Assembly: GCF_013822155.1 (NCBI RefSeq)
Contig: NZ_PNJW01000012.1
Span: forward strand, 1-64,000
Length of the DNA stretch: 64,000 nucleotides
Source of the DNA: Flavobacterium sp.
Lineage (GTDB): Bacteria > Bacteroidota > Bacteroidia > Flavobacteriales > Flavobacteriaceae
Direction of reading: 5' to 3'
Numbering within the stretch: the first letter of the stretch is position 1; every line of letters begins with the position of its first letter. The notes beneath the pieces were generated by a model. It saw nothing but the letters and a program-made list of their open reading frames with translations, did no database searches and was not told where the DNA came from. Made by a program: the position numbers and the translations under genes. Positions 23,747 to 33,052 of the stretch are shown piece by piece.

Positions 23747-26044
23747 TTATTTAACTAACTCAATGCTAACTTTTTGTTGTACATCAGAATTGGTTCCGAT
23801 AAAAAATTCAAAAACTCCAGGTTCAGCAACAAAATCTAAATTGGAATCATAGAATTTTAAATCTCCCACAGACAATTCAAATGAAACGGTTTTTTTCTCT
23901 CCTTTTTTAAGGGCTATTTTTTGAAAGCCTTTCAACTCTTTGATGGGTCTCGTTACTGAACCCACAACATCTCTACTGTATAATTGAACTACTTCTTTAC
24001 CGTCGAAATTACCTGTATTGGAAACGTCGACAGAAACAGTTATTTTATCTGAGAAAGTCATTGTTGGACTGGAAACTTTCAAATTGTCGTATTTAAATGT
24101 GGTATAACTTAACCCATATCCAAACGGATAGAGTGGTTCATTTCTTTCGTCAATATAATTTGAAAGAAATTTTACAAACTTACCTTCTTTATTCGTTAAT
24201 GGTCTTCCAGTATTTTTATGGCTGTAATAAATTGGAATTTGTCCAACACTTCTTGGGAAAGTAGCGGTCAATTTACCGGAAGGATTTTCGTCTCCAAACA
24301 ACACATCAGCGATGGCATAGCCTGCTTCTGTTCCGGGAAACCAAACGTTTAAGATGGCGGAAAGGTTTTTATCTTCTTCCACTAAAACCAACGGACGGCC
24401 GGTAAATAATACCAAAACAACAGGTTTGCCAGTTTTTAATAATGCTGCCAATAATTCTTTTTGAACACTTGGAATTTCTAATTCCGTACGGCTACTGGAT
24501 TCTCCACTCATTTCAGAAGATTCCCCCAAAGCAGCTACTATTATATCCGCTTGACCGGCAATTTGTAGAGCCTCGTTTAGTAGTTGTTCTTTCGTTCGGC
24601 TATCTCTGTTTAATGTTTTGCCAAACATAGTTGCCCGCTCTTCATAGGCTGCATCTTCGGTTAAATTGCTCCCTTTGGCATAAATTACTTTAGCGGATTG
24701 TCCAAGCACTTCTTGCATTCCCTTTAAAAGTGGAATTGCCATTTCATGTTTTGTTGCCACACTCCATGTTCCGGGCATGTTGACTGCATTATTACCCAAT
24801 GGTCCTACAATGGCAATTGTTCCTGCTTTTTTCAAAGGCAATAGTTGGTTGTCATTTTTAAGTAAAACAAATGATTCCGCTGCTGTTTTTCTGGCTTCTG
24901 CCCTATTTTCTTTGGTAAAAATATCTGTTTTATTCCTTTTTAAATCACAATATCTATAAGGGTCTTCAAATAATCCTAAATCATATTTGGCATTCAAAAT
25001 TAATCGAACGGCATTATCAATTTGTTGCATGGACACTTTGCCTTCGTCTAACGATTTTTTAAGTGTGTTTAAAAATCCACCGCTAACCATATCCATTTCA
25101 ATTCCTGCCTTTAAAGCCGCAGCGGAAACTGTTTGAAAATCGCCAATACCATGTTCCATTAATTCTTGAACGGCGGTGTAATCTGTTACTACAAATCCTT
25201 TGAATTTCCATTGGTTTCGTAAGACTTCCGTCATTAACCATTTATTAGCGGTAGCAGGAACACCATCCACTTCATTAAAAGAAGCCATCACTGAACCAAC
25301 TCCGGCGTCAACGGCAGCTTTGTAAGGCGGAAAATAATCATTGTACATACGAATGCGACTCATGTCGACTGTGTTGTATTCTCTACCCGCTTCAGGAGCA
25401 CCATATAAAGCAAAATGTTTGACACACGCTAAAATGGTTGAATTGAGAGATAAATCAGTTCCTTGATACCCTTTAACCATTGCTTTTGCTATTTGACTTC
25501 CGAGGTAAGGGTCTTCCCCTGAACCTTCAGAAACTCTACCCCAGCGAGGGTCGGGTGAAATATCAACCATGGGTGAAAAAGTCCAATTGATTCCATCAGC
25601 ACTAGCTTCCTTTGCTGCAATTTGAGCACTGCGTTCGATTAAACTTAAGTTCCAAGTGCTGGATAATCCCAATGGAATTGGAAAAGTGGTTTCATATCCG
25701 TGAATAACATCCATTCCGAAAAGCAAAGGAATTTTTAAACGCGTTTGTTCAACAGCAATTTTTTGAACCTCTCTAATTTTAGAAGCTGATTTTATATTGA
25801 ATAAACCCCCTACTTTACCCTCTTTAATGTTTTTTGCAACATCTGAACTATTTGCCTGACCGGTTGTTATGTCGCCGGATGTGGGCAAGTTAAGTTGTCC
25901 TAGTTTTTCCTCCACTGTCATTTTAGCGATTAACTCTTCAATAAATTGAGCTTTGGAAATTGGGTTTTGGGTCTTATTCGTCGTTTGGGCAGTTCCCAAA
26001 AAAGTGAAGAATAAAAGTAATAAGGAGGTTTTAATAAAATTCAT
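23747..26044 (-). CDS. bglX: Periplasmic beta-glucosidase, glycoside hydrolase family 3
   Basis: A 765-residue three-domain GH3 enzyme. A signal peptide (to about 20) is followed by the TIM-barrel with KIPLLFGMDVIHGY, the substrate-binding KHFALYGAPEAGREY, and the nucleophile aspartate D288 in GFVVTDY. The alpha/beta sandwich holds ESSEMSGESSSRTELEIP with the likely acid/base region, and a C-terminal Fn3-like domain ends the protein. It releases glucose from beta-glucan or cello-oligosaccharides in the periplasm. It lies downstream of the truncated glucoamylase gene, a known arrangement in flavobacterial beta-glucan loci. Confidence 0.92.
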   Translation of the reverse strand: MNFIKTSLLLLFFTFLGTAQTTNKTQNPISKAQFIEELIAKMTVEEKLGQLNLPTSGDITTGQANSSDVAKNIKEGKVGGLFNIKSASKIREVQKIAVEQTRLKIPLLFGMDVIHGYETTFPIPLGLSSTWNLSLIERSAQIAAKEASADGINWTFSPMVDISPDPRWGRVSEGSGEDPYLGSQIAKAMVKGYQGTDLSLNSTILACVKHFALYGAPEAGREYNTVDMSRIRMYNDYFPPYKAAVDAGVGSVMASFNEVDGVPATANKWLMTEVLRNQWKFKGFVVTDYTAVQELMEHGIGDFQTVSAAALKAGIEMDMVSGGFLNTLKKSLDEGKVSMQQIDNAVRLILNAKYDLGLFEDPYRYCDLKRNKTDIFTKENRAEARKTAAESFVLLKNDNQLLPLKKAGTIAIVGPLGNNAVNMPGTWSVATKHEMAIPLLKGMQEVLGQSAKVIYAKGSNLTEDAAYEERATMFGKTLNRDSRTKEQLLNEALQIAGQADIIVAALGESSEMSGESSSRTELEIPSVQKELLAALLKTGKPVVLVLFTGRPLVLVEEDKNLSAILNVWFPGTEAGYAIADVLFGDENPSGKLTATFPRSVGQIPIYYSHKNTGRPLTNKEGKFVKFLSNYIDERNEPLYPFGYGLSYTTFKYDNLKVSSPTMTFSDKITVSVDVSNTGNFDGKEVVQLYSRDVVGSVTRPIKELKGFQKIALKKGEKKTVSFELSVGDLKFYDSNLDFVAEPGVFEFFIGTNSDVQQKVSIELVK

Positions 26045-26094
26045 TGTTGTATTTTTTCTGATTGAACTATTTATAAAAATAGTCCGTTTTTATT

Positions 26095-26820
26095 TTAAAA
26101 TCCATGTTGAGTGGATGAAAATCCTAAATTTTGTAATCCTGTTTTTACTTCAGGAGCTTGCATGAATAAATTCCACAAGAAACCTGTTCTGTAATTTTCA
26201 ATCATCGGAACGATAGTTCCCTGATCGATGGCTAAATATCGTTTGGTTACCCAATTATGGTGAGGCGAAAAAGCATCATAAGGTCCGGCAACTCCAATCA
26301 ATTTGTCTTTCCAATCTTCACTTTCATAAAAGTAACGAAGGGCTTTCATTGATTCTACAGGAGTGTACGGGAAAGAAGATAAGGCAGCAGTAGGAGAAAT
26401 TACTCCTCTATCGTTGCCCGGTTTGTGGTCAGTGTAGCCAACCGAACCGTTATTATTTCTCGAATAACTGGCGGTTAACCCCCAACATTCTTCGCTATAA
26501 CCAGTCCAACCTACGGGATTTGCAACACAATAGGCATGCATGATTTTAGCATGATTTTGTGTTAACTCCCAATAATTTGCATATTGGTCAGTTAATCCCC
26601 TTGGGTCTAAACCCAAATAGGAATAATGTGCCCAAAACATTGGACCAACATTTCCTGTTGCTCCATTATAATTAAAAACAACCGGAATATTATATTTTAA
26701 TCCCGGGTGAACAATGCTTCCATTTCTTGCCCATGCCTGATGATAAGCTTCATTAGGAATAGGATGAGTGGGAGATGATGCTCCCATGATATACGTAATT
26801 AAACATTCGTTATATCTTCC
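26095..26820 (-). pseudogene. Glucoamylase-family protein, 5'-truncated remnant
   Basis: The ORF track gives 230 residues from MGASSPTHPIP, but the frame is open upstream to GRYNECLITYI, which together read as the conserved NEC(L)xxYxxxASSPTHPI segment of glucoamylase-family (DUF3131-related/GH144-like) proteins. These are normally about 450 residues; here the signal peptide and first half are gone. The rest (WARNGSIVHPGLKYNIP, GLTASY, GVISPTAALSSFPYTP, LWNLFMQAPEV) is intact. Just upstream the sequence becomes the start of an unrelated regulator gene in another frame. The gene is therefore broken by a deletion. Confidence 0.82.
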
Positions 26821-27520
26821 AAGGGTATAGTTCGCCGTTTTTTTCTACAAAAACACCCTTTTTTTGAGTAAAAACGTAAAGTGTATTTTTATTTTTTTCA
26901 ATAGCATGAATAACGTTGTTATCTACTATTTTCCATTTCTCAATTTTGGTGAATTTCTTATTTTCAAATTCATAAATTCCATTTCTTACAGAAGCGGCAT
27001 AAATTTTATTATCCACTACAAAGCAATAGGAAATTTGGAATGGAATTCTGATTTTTTCTATGGTTTTTCCATCAAAAACAAACAAATCATTGAATGACTG
27101 AAAGTATATTTTTTGTTGAAATTTAAAAATTTTCCAAATTTCTTCATTATTTGAATAACCGGTAAATAGTGCTTTCCCTTTACTCAAAGAATGATAAATC
27201 ATCTCCCCGTTGGTTCTAATCCAGTAGCCAAATTCAGTGTAAGAGCCACAATAAATTCGGTCACCATCTGAAAAAACTGAACGAATAATGGTTTTATTAG
27301 GAAGAATATATTTATCCCATTTAACACCATTGTACCGCAAAAAATAATGATTATTGGCAAAATACATCGCATTGTCATTACCTTGTGTTACGCTCCAAAT
27401 TTGATTATCACCGTTATAATTTGATTTGGTGAAATTTTCAACAAAAGGAAGTAACTCCTGTGAAAAACTATTCAAGGAACACCATAAAATGAAAAGAAAA
27501 AGGCAATTTTTTTTCAACAT
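26810..27520 (-). pseudogene. Two-component-propeller/triple-Tyr regulator, 3'-truncated remnant
   Basis: 236 residues: a signal peptide (MLKKNCLFLFILWCSLNSFS) and two-component-type propeller repeats (IWSVTQGNDNAMYFANN, RIYCGSYTEFGYW, KIYAASVRNGIYEF). Full relatives are about 900 residues or more, with a triple-tyrosine domain, a transmembrane helix and a cytoplasmic LuxR-type DNA-binding domain that senses glycans. Here the reading stops at ELYPWKI, where glucoamylase sequence starts in a different frame. With no transmembrane or DNA-binding part, it cannot regulate transcription. Confidence 0.8.
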
Positions 27521-27602
27521 TGGGTATAATATTCTCCAAATGTAAAAAACAAATCGGACTTAACCATTAAATTAGGCTACGTCAATAAGAATCAAAGGGA
27601 TT

Positions 27603-28805
27603 TTACTTCCCCTCTACATACTCTTGTAAATAACTGAATCGAGGTGTGAGCATTCCGTTTTCAGTCATTTTTGCCCGTTGCAAAATTCCGTCTTTATCGC
27701 CGTTAAAGAAAGCCGGGATGACATGTTGCATAAACATTTCGCCAAAGCCTTCACTGGCATCTTTTGGTAATTCACAAGGTAAATTATCTACGCTCATGAC
27801 CATTATTGAGGCCGGATGCGAAAACGGTACTTCTTTATTTTCAAAAGGTAAATAACCAAAAAATGGGTCGGCAATAGTCGATGCTTTTATGGTGCAAGCA
27901 ATGGGACCATTGACATCACAGGAAATATCTGCCACTACTTTTATTTTACAATCTGACTTTTTGAGCATTTCCTGGGTCAAAATATAGGGAGCATTATTGC
28001 CATAAAAATGACCTGCCATAAATACATCGGCTACTTTTGTAAAACGTTCAAAATCGGAAATATATTCTTGTGGATTTTTATAAAAATCTTGGTTTTCAAG
28101 TTGCTGACCGTCTTTTCGTTTATTGTAATCTAAAACATCTATTTGAACATAAACCGGCTCTGAATATAGTTTAGTCAAAAAGTTTTCAACGGAAACTTCT
28201 TTGATTTTAATGGCATCTAAAATTTCTTTAGCCCCCATGCCTACTTTCCCTTTTCCGGTAAGGACGATTTTTATGGGAGGCAAAACCTGTCTTTTTAATT
28301 TTGCTATTAATTCGTCTTTCCCTTTTAATGTTTCAGCTTTTGGAATATTGAATAACTCATATTTAATTCCGAAACCACGAAAAGCGTTATAAGCACCTAC
28401 AATTCCGGCATAACGCCCGAAACCTATTAATCGTCGGTTTTGTTCATCAACAATGGTTTCGTGGTCATATAAATCGATGTTTTTGTCTAGAACTGCTTGG
28501 AGTAATTTTCGATTATACGGTTGTTTTTTGATTGTATGTGAAAAGAAAAAGTATTTTTTGTTTGGAAGTAGTGCCTCAACAGGAACTTCTTTTACACCAA
28601 TTAAGACATCGCAAGCAGACATATCATTTGTTACTTCCAACCCTAAATCAGTGTAGGCAGAATCAGGAAAAACTCTGATGTCTGAAGCTTCTATTTTTAT
28701 ATTTGCTTCAGGAAATTGTTTTTTTAACCGCACCAATTCTTCGGGTGTAAATACAACTCTTCTGTCTGGCGGGTTTTTACGTTCTTTGATGATTCCGAAT
28801 GTCAT
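27603..28805 (-). CDS. Alanine dehydrogenase/PNT-like or saccharopine-dehydrogenase-like NAD(P)-dependent enzyme
   Basis: A 400-residue protein. The N-terminus FGIIKERKNPPDRRVVFTPEEL matches the alanine dehydrogenase/transhydrogenase N-terminal domain (KE..p.E.RV..tP). The nucleotide-binding region IKIVLTGKGKVGMGAKEILD (about residues 178-197) is followed by DISCDVNGPIACT and PFFGY, as in LYS1/saccharopine-dehydrogenase-type enzymes. The Rossmann glycine motif is slightly unusual (GKGKVGMG). Likely an amino-acid-metabolism oxidoreductase in the cytoplasm; exact substrate uncertain. Chromosomal housekeeping gene just before ssrA. Confidence 0.72.
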   Translation of the reverse strand: MTFGIIKERKNPPDRRVVFTPEELVRLKKQFPEANIKIEASDIRVFPDSAYTDLGLEVTNDMSACDVLIGVKEVPVEALLPNKKYFFFSHTIKKQPYNRKLLQAVLDKNIDLYDHETIVDEQNRRLIGFGRYAGIVGAYNAFRGFGIKYELFNIPKAETLKGKDELIAKLKRQVLPPIKIVLTGKGKVGMGAKEILDAIKIKEVSVENFLTKLYSEPVYVQIDVLDYNKRKDGQQLENQDFYKNPQEYISDFERFTKVADVFMAGHFYGNNAPYILTQEMLKKSDCKIKVVADISCDVNGPIACTIKASTIADPFFGYLPFENKEVPFSHPASIMVMSVDNLPCELPKDASEGFGEMFMQHVIPAFFNGDKDGILQRAKMTENGMLTPRFSYLQEYVEGK

Positions 28806-28873
28806 TTGTGATATTTTTATTGTAATGCTTTAAAAATGTTTCAAATGTAACATTATTGAATAAGTCAGGCAAG

Positions 28874-28905
28874 TTTTATTTATGACAAATTTTCATGTAT
28901 CTTTG
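28874..28905 (+). promoter_or_regulatory. Promoter of tmRNA
   Basis: TATCTTTG at 28898-28905 fits TAnnTTTG, with TTTT (one off TTTG) 20 bases upstream. The mature tmRNA 5' end is about 53 bases downstream, leaving a precursor leader. Confidence 0.5.
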
Positions 28906-28957
28906 TGGCTTGATTTTTGTGTTTGCTTGGAATAGCAGACAACAAATGCAAAAAAAT

Positions 28958-29353
28958 GGGGTCGACCGGTTTTGACAGCGGGTGGAACTAAACGGTAAGC
29001 ACGTCGAGCATTGGACATTTGGCTCGTAAATATCAAGGTTCACACTTTATAAACGGCGAAAATAATTACGCTTTAGCTGCTTAATCTGAATTATAGTAAG
29101 ATTTGCCTAGTTCCTACCAGGTAGGAAAGCTAGATTCACCTCGAAAGCCTTGGTTTGTGGCGTTTGATTTAGGTGAACCGAAAAAATAAACCTAGAAACG
29201 GTAAAGCTTTAAATCCGTTTTGACAATTATAAAGCTAAGCAAGAAGTGGCTGCCTTTGGCCTTGCTTTTTGTCGAAAATTCAATCGGAGGATAAACGCGT
29301 AGAAAGCTCTTTGGTTGCTTGTTTGGACGAGAGTTCGATTCTCTCCGACTCCA
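28958..29353 (+). ncRNA. ssrA: Transfer-messenger RNA (tmRNA)
   Basis: The 5' end GGGGTCGACCGGTTTTGACAG and 3' end TTCGATTCTCTCCGACTCC-A form the tRNA-like half: acceptor pairs GGGGTCG/CGACTCC with one G.U, and a T arm with GTTCGATTC. The tag frame at 29055-29084 reads GENNYALAA then stop, the tag usual for Flavobacteriia. tmRNA rescues stalled ribosomes with SmpB. CCA is not encoded (ACTG follows), so it must be added. The 3' end is also the insertion point of the conjugative element, which left tmRNA complete. Confidence 0.95.
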
Positions 29354-30867
29354 CTGGGAGGGATGATTGAAGAATCATCCCTCTTTTTTTTGTAAAAAAG
29401 ACAACCTTTTTCACTCATTTTCAAGTGATTATGAGAAAAAATATTTAACATGGTGGGTGTTCGATAGGTACCCTCCTGATAGTATAGGTTGCTGTCGAAC
29501 ACCAAGTTTACAAACTCTCTTTTTTGTAAAATATCAGCTCTTAAATACACTGAACGAATGTCAGTTAGCAATTCTAAGTTTTTCTCTAAAATAGTAAATG
29601 CGTTAGTTTCATTTTTGCTAAGTCTTTCTATTGCTGCTTTTGCAGATAAGATAGAACTATTGAAATTTGAATGCCACCTTTCATAAGTTTCTTTAGATAT
29701 TTCGTTATTAATCCATTTCTCCTCGAGTGAGAACATCTTCTCTTGGGTATCATCTACTAGCTTCTTCTTTTCAATTATTTTTTGTTTATTAGACTTGATA
29801 TGGTCTTCCAATGTATTTTTACATTTTGTTTTAACTTCCAACAACATATTTTCTGGTAAACTCATTAATTCGCAAACACTTAAAAATTGATTGTGTGCTT
29901 TGATAGCACTAATGTTATTGTGTTTTGGTACTTTACATTTATAGTAGTAAAAATACTTTCCCGATTTACCTCTAGAGGCTGCACCAGTAAGCAAATTACC
30001 GCAGTGACATTTGAGTATGCCCCTTAACGGAATTTCTTCATCTAATACTGACCTTGTCTTGTCTGGTTTTTTCATTTTGTTTTGCACCATTTGCCATGTT
30101 GTAATATCTATAATTGGCTCATGTATAGCGGGAAAAATTCCTCCTGGTAAATCTTTATATCCCTGAACTTTTAGCATGCCAACATACACAGGATTTAATA
30201 AAACCCTTTCAATAGCAGTGTTACCTTTTGTTTTAAATCCTAATTGATATGCTTTTTCTTTTATTTTATATAAAGGCACGTCTTTTAGATATGCATCATA
30301 TATAAAACTAATAATCTTCGCTTCTTTTTCTTCAACAACTAATTTTCTATCTTTCTGCTCTCCTACTTTAATGTATCCAAATGGCGGTCTTGTGCCAATG
30401 TAACGTCCCTCCTTCGCTCTAGCCGTATAAAGTCCCCCTCTAATCTTTATACTCCTATTGATATTATCTTCTTCAGCAAGTAATAATTGTAATCCCGCTC
30501 TAAAAAAACTACCGGGAGTATCATAATCAAATGTTATACCCTCAGTTACACTAACCACCTGAATACTATATTTCCTTTGTAACATTTTAACCATACTCAT
30601 TGCCTCTCCCGCATCACGACTAAATCTATCTAATTGATCCACCAACAGATAATCAACTACTTTATAATGCTTAGAAATAAACTCTTGCAACTTTATAAAA
30701 TCTGGTCTATCAAAGGTCTTAGCACTCTTACCTCTATCAATAAAAGTATCAACTAATTTGACATCGTTAAATTTAAGCCATTGATCTGTATAAAGCTCTT
30801 GCCTTTCAATAGAACCATTACTTTGACCTAATTGGCTAAATCTTAAATATCTAATCGCTCTTTTCAT
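29227..30867 (-). CDS. Large serine recombinase (integrase) of the ICE
   Basis: A 546-residue protein. Resolvase domain: catalytic Ser11 in YLRFSQ, the DQLDRFSRD motif, and RAGLQLLLAEEDN. The Recombinase domain follows (GYIKVGEQ..., VLLNPVYVGMLK), then a zinc ribbon CHCGNLLTGAASRGKSGKYFYYYKC and a coiled-coil region rich in K/E. It should integrate and excise the element by serine-nucleophile strand exchange. The last 41 codons lie antisense to the 3' end of tmRNA and just before that cross the tmRNA terminator, so the C-terminus is set by the attL junction. Its start overlaps the small ORF upstream. Confidence 0.88.
   Translation of the reverse strand: MKRAIRYLRFSQLGQSNGSIERQELYTDQWLKFNDVKLVDTFIDRGKSAKTFDRPDFIKLQEFISKHYKVVDYLLVDQLDRFSRDAGEAMSMVKMLQRKYSIQVVSVTEGITFDYDTPGSFFRAGLQLLLAEEDNINRSIKIRGGLYTARAKEGRYIGTRPPFGYIKVGEQKDRKLVVEEKEAKIISFIYDAYLKDVPLYKIKEKAYQLGFKTKGNTAIERVLLNPVYVGMLKVQGYKDLPGGIFPAIHEPIIDITTWQMVQNKMKKPDKTRSVLDEEIPLRGILKCHCGNLLTGAASRGKSGKYFYYYKCKVPKHNNISAIKAHNQFLSVCELMSLPENMLLEVKTKCKNTLEDHIKSNKQKIIEKKKLVDDTQEKMFSLEEKWINNEISKETYERWHSNFNSSILSAKAAIERLSKNETNAFTILEKNLELLTDIRSVYLRADILQKREFVNLVFDSNLYYQEGTYRTPTMLNIFSHNHLKMSEKGCLFYKKKRDDSSIIPPSGVGENRTLVQTSNQRAFYAFILRLNFRQKARPKAATSCLAL
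29322..29353. other. Candidate attL core at the 3' end of ssrA
   Basis: The recombinase gene reads straight into this segment, and everything to the right is conjugative-element DNA. A repeat of part of ssrA's 3' end is expected at the right end of the element, outside the window. The exact core cannot be set from one side. Confidence 0.45.
29358..29391 (+). terminator. Terminator after tmRNA
   Basis: GAGGGATGATTGAAGAATCATCCCTC followed by eight T residues, five bases beyond the tmRNA 3' end. It lies on the element side of the junction and inside the recombinase reading frame on the other strand. Confidence 0.88.
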
Positions 30868-31006
30868 ATAGTTCTTTTAACGTTGTGGAGATAATAATTT
30901 CAACAAGTAAATTTAATATTTTTTGTTCTTTTTCTTTCTCAAAATCAATAAAATTTTCAGTTATTTTATTATCAATCAAACTTTTATCATCACCTTTTTC
31001 TTCCAT
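30851..31006 (-). CDS. 51-residue ORF coupled to the recombinase
   Basis: Not in the ORF track because of its length. ATG at 31004-31006 is preceded on the minus strand by AAGGAGGATTAAA, an unusually strong Shine-Dalgarno for Bacteroidota. The product starts MEEKGDDKSLIDNKITENF, is acidic/lysine-rich then hydrophobic (ILNLLVEIIIS), and its stop overlaps the recombinase start by 17 bases, a sign of translational coupling. It could be an excision or control factor; no family is recognised. Confidence 0.55.
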   Translation of the reverse strand: MEEKGDDKSLIDNKITENFIDFEKEKEQKILNLLVEIIISTTLKELYEKSD

Positions 31007-31499
31007 TTTAATCCTCCTTAACTAAATAAAGCAAAGCCCTGACTGACTTTGGAAATTTTTTCTAACTCACACCCTGTAAGCTCATTATTTTGAATTTAGT
31101 AAGAAGACTAAATGATAATCATAAAATGGCTACTAATGGTTTTTTTTTTCCTCCAAAGTCTTATGTAGAAGCTTTAGAAAAATTTTAAGCTATCATTTTC
31201 TTAAAACATAAAACCAATAAATCTAATTGGAATAGAACTTTTTCCAATGCGAAACGGATAAAAAGGCAGCTAAGGTGTAATGGGCATCCTCCGCACCACC
31301 CTACCAAAAGACTACGGCATAAACGGTTTCCTCCCCAAAGGGTACCCCTCCAATTATTCCGTTTCCTTTTGGTTTTTGCAATTGCCCATACCCTATGAAG
31401 GCTTTCTTTTTTTCCGTTTTTTCTTTTGGAAAAAAGTTTTGCGGAGCAGGAAGAAAAGGAAATGTAACAGTATTATAAATCATTTAAACAAGAAAAACT
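31007..31499. other. Intergenic control region of the ICE left end
   Basis: About 490 bases between the divergent recombinase and ssb operons. TTTTTTCC-GTTTTTTCTTTT-GGAAAAAA near 31407 forms a hairpin, and TCCTCCGCA (31287) could pair with TGCGGAGCA (31439), enclosing about 150 bases. Both divergent promoters are expected here. The ORF at 31280-31843 is a shadow overlapping ssb. Confidence 0.45.
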
Positions 31500-31892
31500 A
31501 TGAACATTACAGGAAGACTGACAAGGGATGCAGAAGTACGCACAACGTCACAAGAAAAACAAGTAGTAAACTTTTCAGTAGCGACAAACGACAACTACCG
31601 CAACAGACAAGGAGAACGTGTAGAGCAAACAACATATTTCGACTGCTCCTATTGGATAACCCCAAATGTAGCCAAACTACTTACAAAAGGCACTTTGGTA
31701 GAATTATCGGGACGAGTAAGTACAAGAGCATGGACAGGCAAAGACGGAGAGCCAAGGTCAGGACTGAATTTCCATACCTCGCAAATCAAACTGCACGGAG
31801 GTGGAAAGAGAGCAGAAACCGTACAGGTTACTTCACAAACTGAAAGTAGCAAGGGAACACCAAAGGGAACAGAGGACGACCTCCCATTTTAA
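31500..31892 (+). CDS. ssb: Single-stranded DNA-binding protein
   Basis: A 130-residue OB-fold SSB. MNITGRLTRDAEVRTT and VVNFSVATND open the family pattern, TTYFDCSYW the aromatic DNA-contact strand, and VELSGRVSTRAWTGKDG the later strands. It ends in the acidic protein-interaction tip EDDLPF. In an ICE it coats the incoming strand after transfer. First gene of the + strand early operon; the long A/C-rich codon style is shared with the following PRTRC genes. Confidence 0.92.
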   Translation: MNITGRLTRDAEVRTTSQEKQVVNFSVATNDNYRNRQGERVEQTTYFDCSYWITPNVAKLLTKGTLVELSGRVSTRAWTGKDGEPRSGLNFHTSQIKLHGGGKRAETVQVTSQTESSKGTPKGTEDDLPF

Positions 31893-31926
31893 CAACGAGT
31901 ATTTAAACATTTAAAATCATTATATC

Positions 31927-33000
31927 ATGGCACACAACATTAATTTCAACGAGAGAACAGGACGTTATTCATTCTTTAGCGTACAACAAAAAGCATGGCA
32001 CAGTTTGGGGCAAATCGTGGAGCAATACCCAACAAGCGAAGAAGCTATCAAGCACGCAGGGTTAGATTACGAAGTCGTAAAATCCCCAATATTTACCAAA
32101 GGTTCGGGCATTATCGAAACAGCTAATGGCATCGAGATAGGCAGTAGCGAATTGGAAGTACCCAACTATTTCGCCAACATTCGCACCGATAACAATACAG
32201 TATTGGGAGTAGTCGGTAAGGATTACCACATTGTACAAAATCGTGAAGCCTTTAATTTCTTTGATGCCATTGTAGGCGGTGGTGAGGGTATTCTCTATGA
32301 AACCGCAGGAGCGTTAGGCAACGGAGAACGCATTTTTATCACAGCCAAACTGCCCGACTATATCCGAGTAGGCAATGGCGATGATGTAACGGAAAAGTAC
32401 ATTTTCCTGACCACTTCGCACGATGGTAGCGGAAGTATCACAGCCGCATTTACACCTATCAGAATTGTTTGCCAAAACACCCTTAACGCTTCGTTACGCA
32501 GTATGACCAATGTAGTACGTATCAAACACACTTCGGGGGCAAAACAGCGTATCGAGAATGCCCACAAGATTATGGGGTTAGCTAACACATTGAGCAACCA
32601 GTTAGAGGGCATATTTAATGAGTGGGCAAAGGTAAAGGTAACAGACCGAGAGGTAAGAAAGTTAATCCAAATGGTACTTTGCCCGAACAAGGAAATGCTT
32701 GACCTAATCAAAAAAGGTGCGGAAGATGAAGTTTCCACCGTGTTCAAAAACACCGTTGATGATGCCTTTTCTTATGCAATGATAAGCGATACCCAACAAA
32801 TGGACACGACCAAAGGTACTTTGTTCGGAGCATATAATGCAGTTACAGGCTACTATCAGAATGTAAGAAATTACAAAAACGATGAAGCCAAATTACAGAG
32901 CATTGTATTGGGCGGAACTGCCCAACTCAAATCACAGAAAGCATTTGAACTATGTACCGCCTTTGCAATGGATGGTGCGGAAACCTTTAACCTTAATTAA
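31927..33000 (+). CDS. DUF932 / phage-plasmid-like protein (TIGR03299 type)
   Basis: A 357-residue protein. MAHNINFNERTGRYSFFSVQQKAWHSLGQ is the usual N-terminus, followed by EAIKHAGLDYEVVKSPIF, TVLGVVGKDYHIVQNREAFNFFD and ALGNGERIFITAKLPDYIRVG, all typical of DUF932. Such proteins are common in leading regions of conjugative elements and in phages, where they are suspected to protect or establish incoming DNA; activity is unknown. Followed by a hairpin and more leading-region genes. Confidence 0.88.
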   Translation: MAHNINFNERTGRYSFFSVQQKAWHSLGQIVEQYPTSEEAIKHAGLDYEVVKSPIFTKGSGIIETANGIEIGSSELEVPNYFANIRTDNNTVLGVVGKDYHIVQNREAFNFFDAIVGGGEGILYETAGALGNGERIFITAKLPDYIRVGNGDDVTEKYIFLTTSHDGSGSITAAFTPIRIVCQNTLNASLRSMTNVVRIKHTSGAKQRIENAHKIMGLANTLSNQLEGIFNEWAKVKVTDREVRKLIQMVLCPNKEMLDLIKKGAEDEVSTVFKNTVDDAFSYAMISDTQQMDTTKGTLFGAYNAVTGYYQNVRNYKNDEAKLQSIVLGGTAQLKSQKAFELCTAFAMDGAETFNLN

Positions 33001-33009
33001 ATAACAAAC

Positions 33010-33037
33010 AGGCTACCGCTTTAAACGGTGGTAGCCT
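33010..33037 (+). terminator. Intergenic hairpin, possible attenuator
   Basis: AGGCTACCGC-TTTAAAC-GGTGGTAGCCT between two operon genes, without a T run. More likely a processing or attenuation stem than a full stop. Confidence 0.4.
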
Positions 33038-33052
33038 ATAAAAACAACAACT

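Noticed and set aside
29227-29353. Antisense tmRNA codons as an independent conserved domain of the recombinase
   Set aside because: Residues SGVGENRTLVQTSNQ etc. are just the antisense reading of the tmRNA 3' end; they appear because of the insertion site, not as a protein domain.
31280-31843. 187-residue + strand ORF
   Set aside because: It overlaps ssb in another frame and has basic low-complexity sequence (KKRKCNSIINHLNKKNYEHYR); a shadow of ssb.
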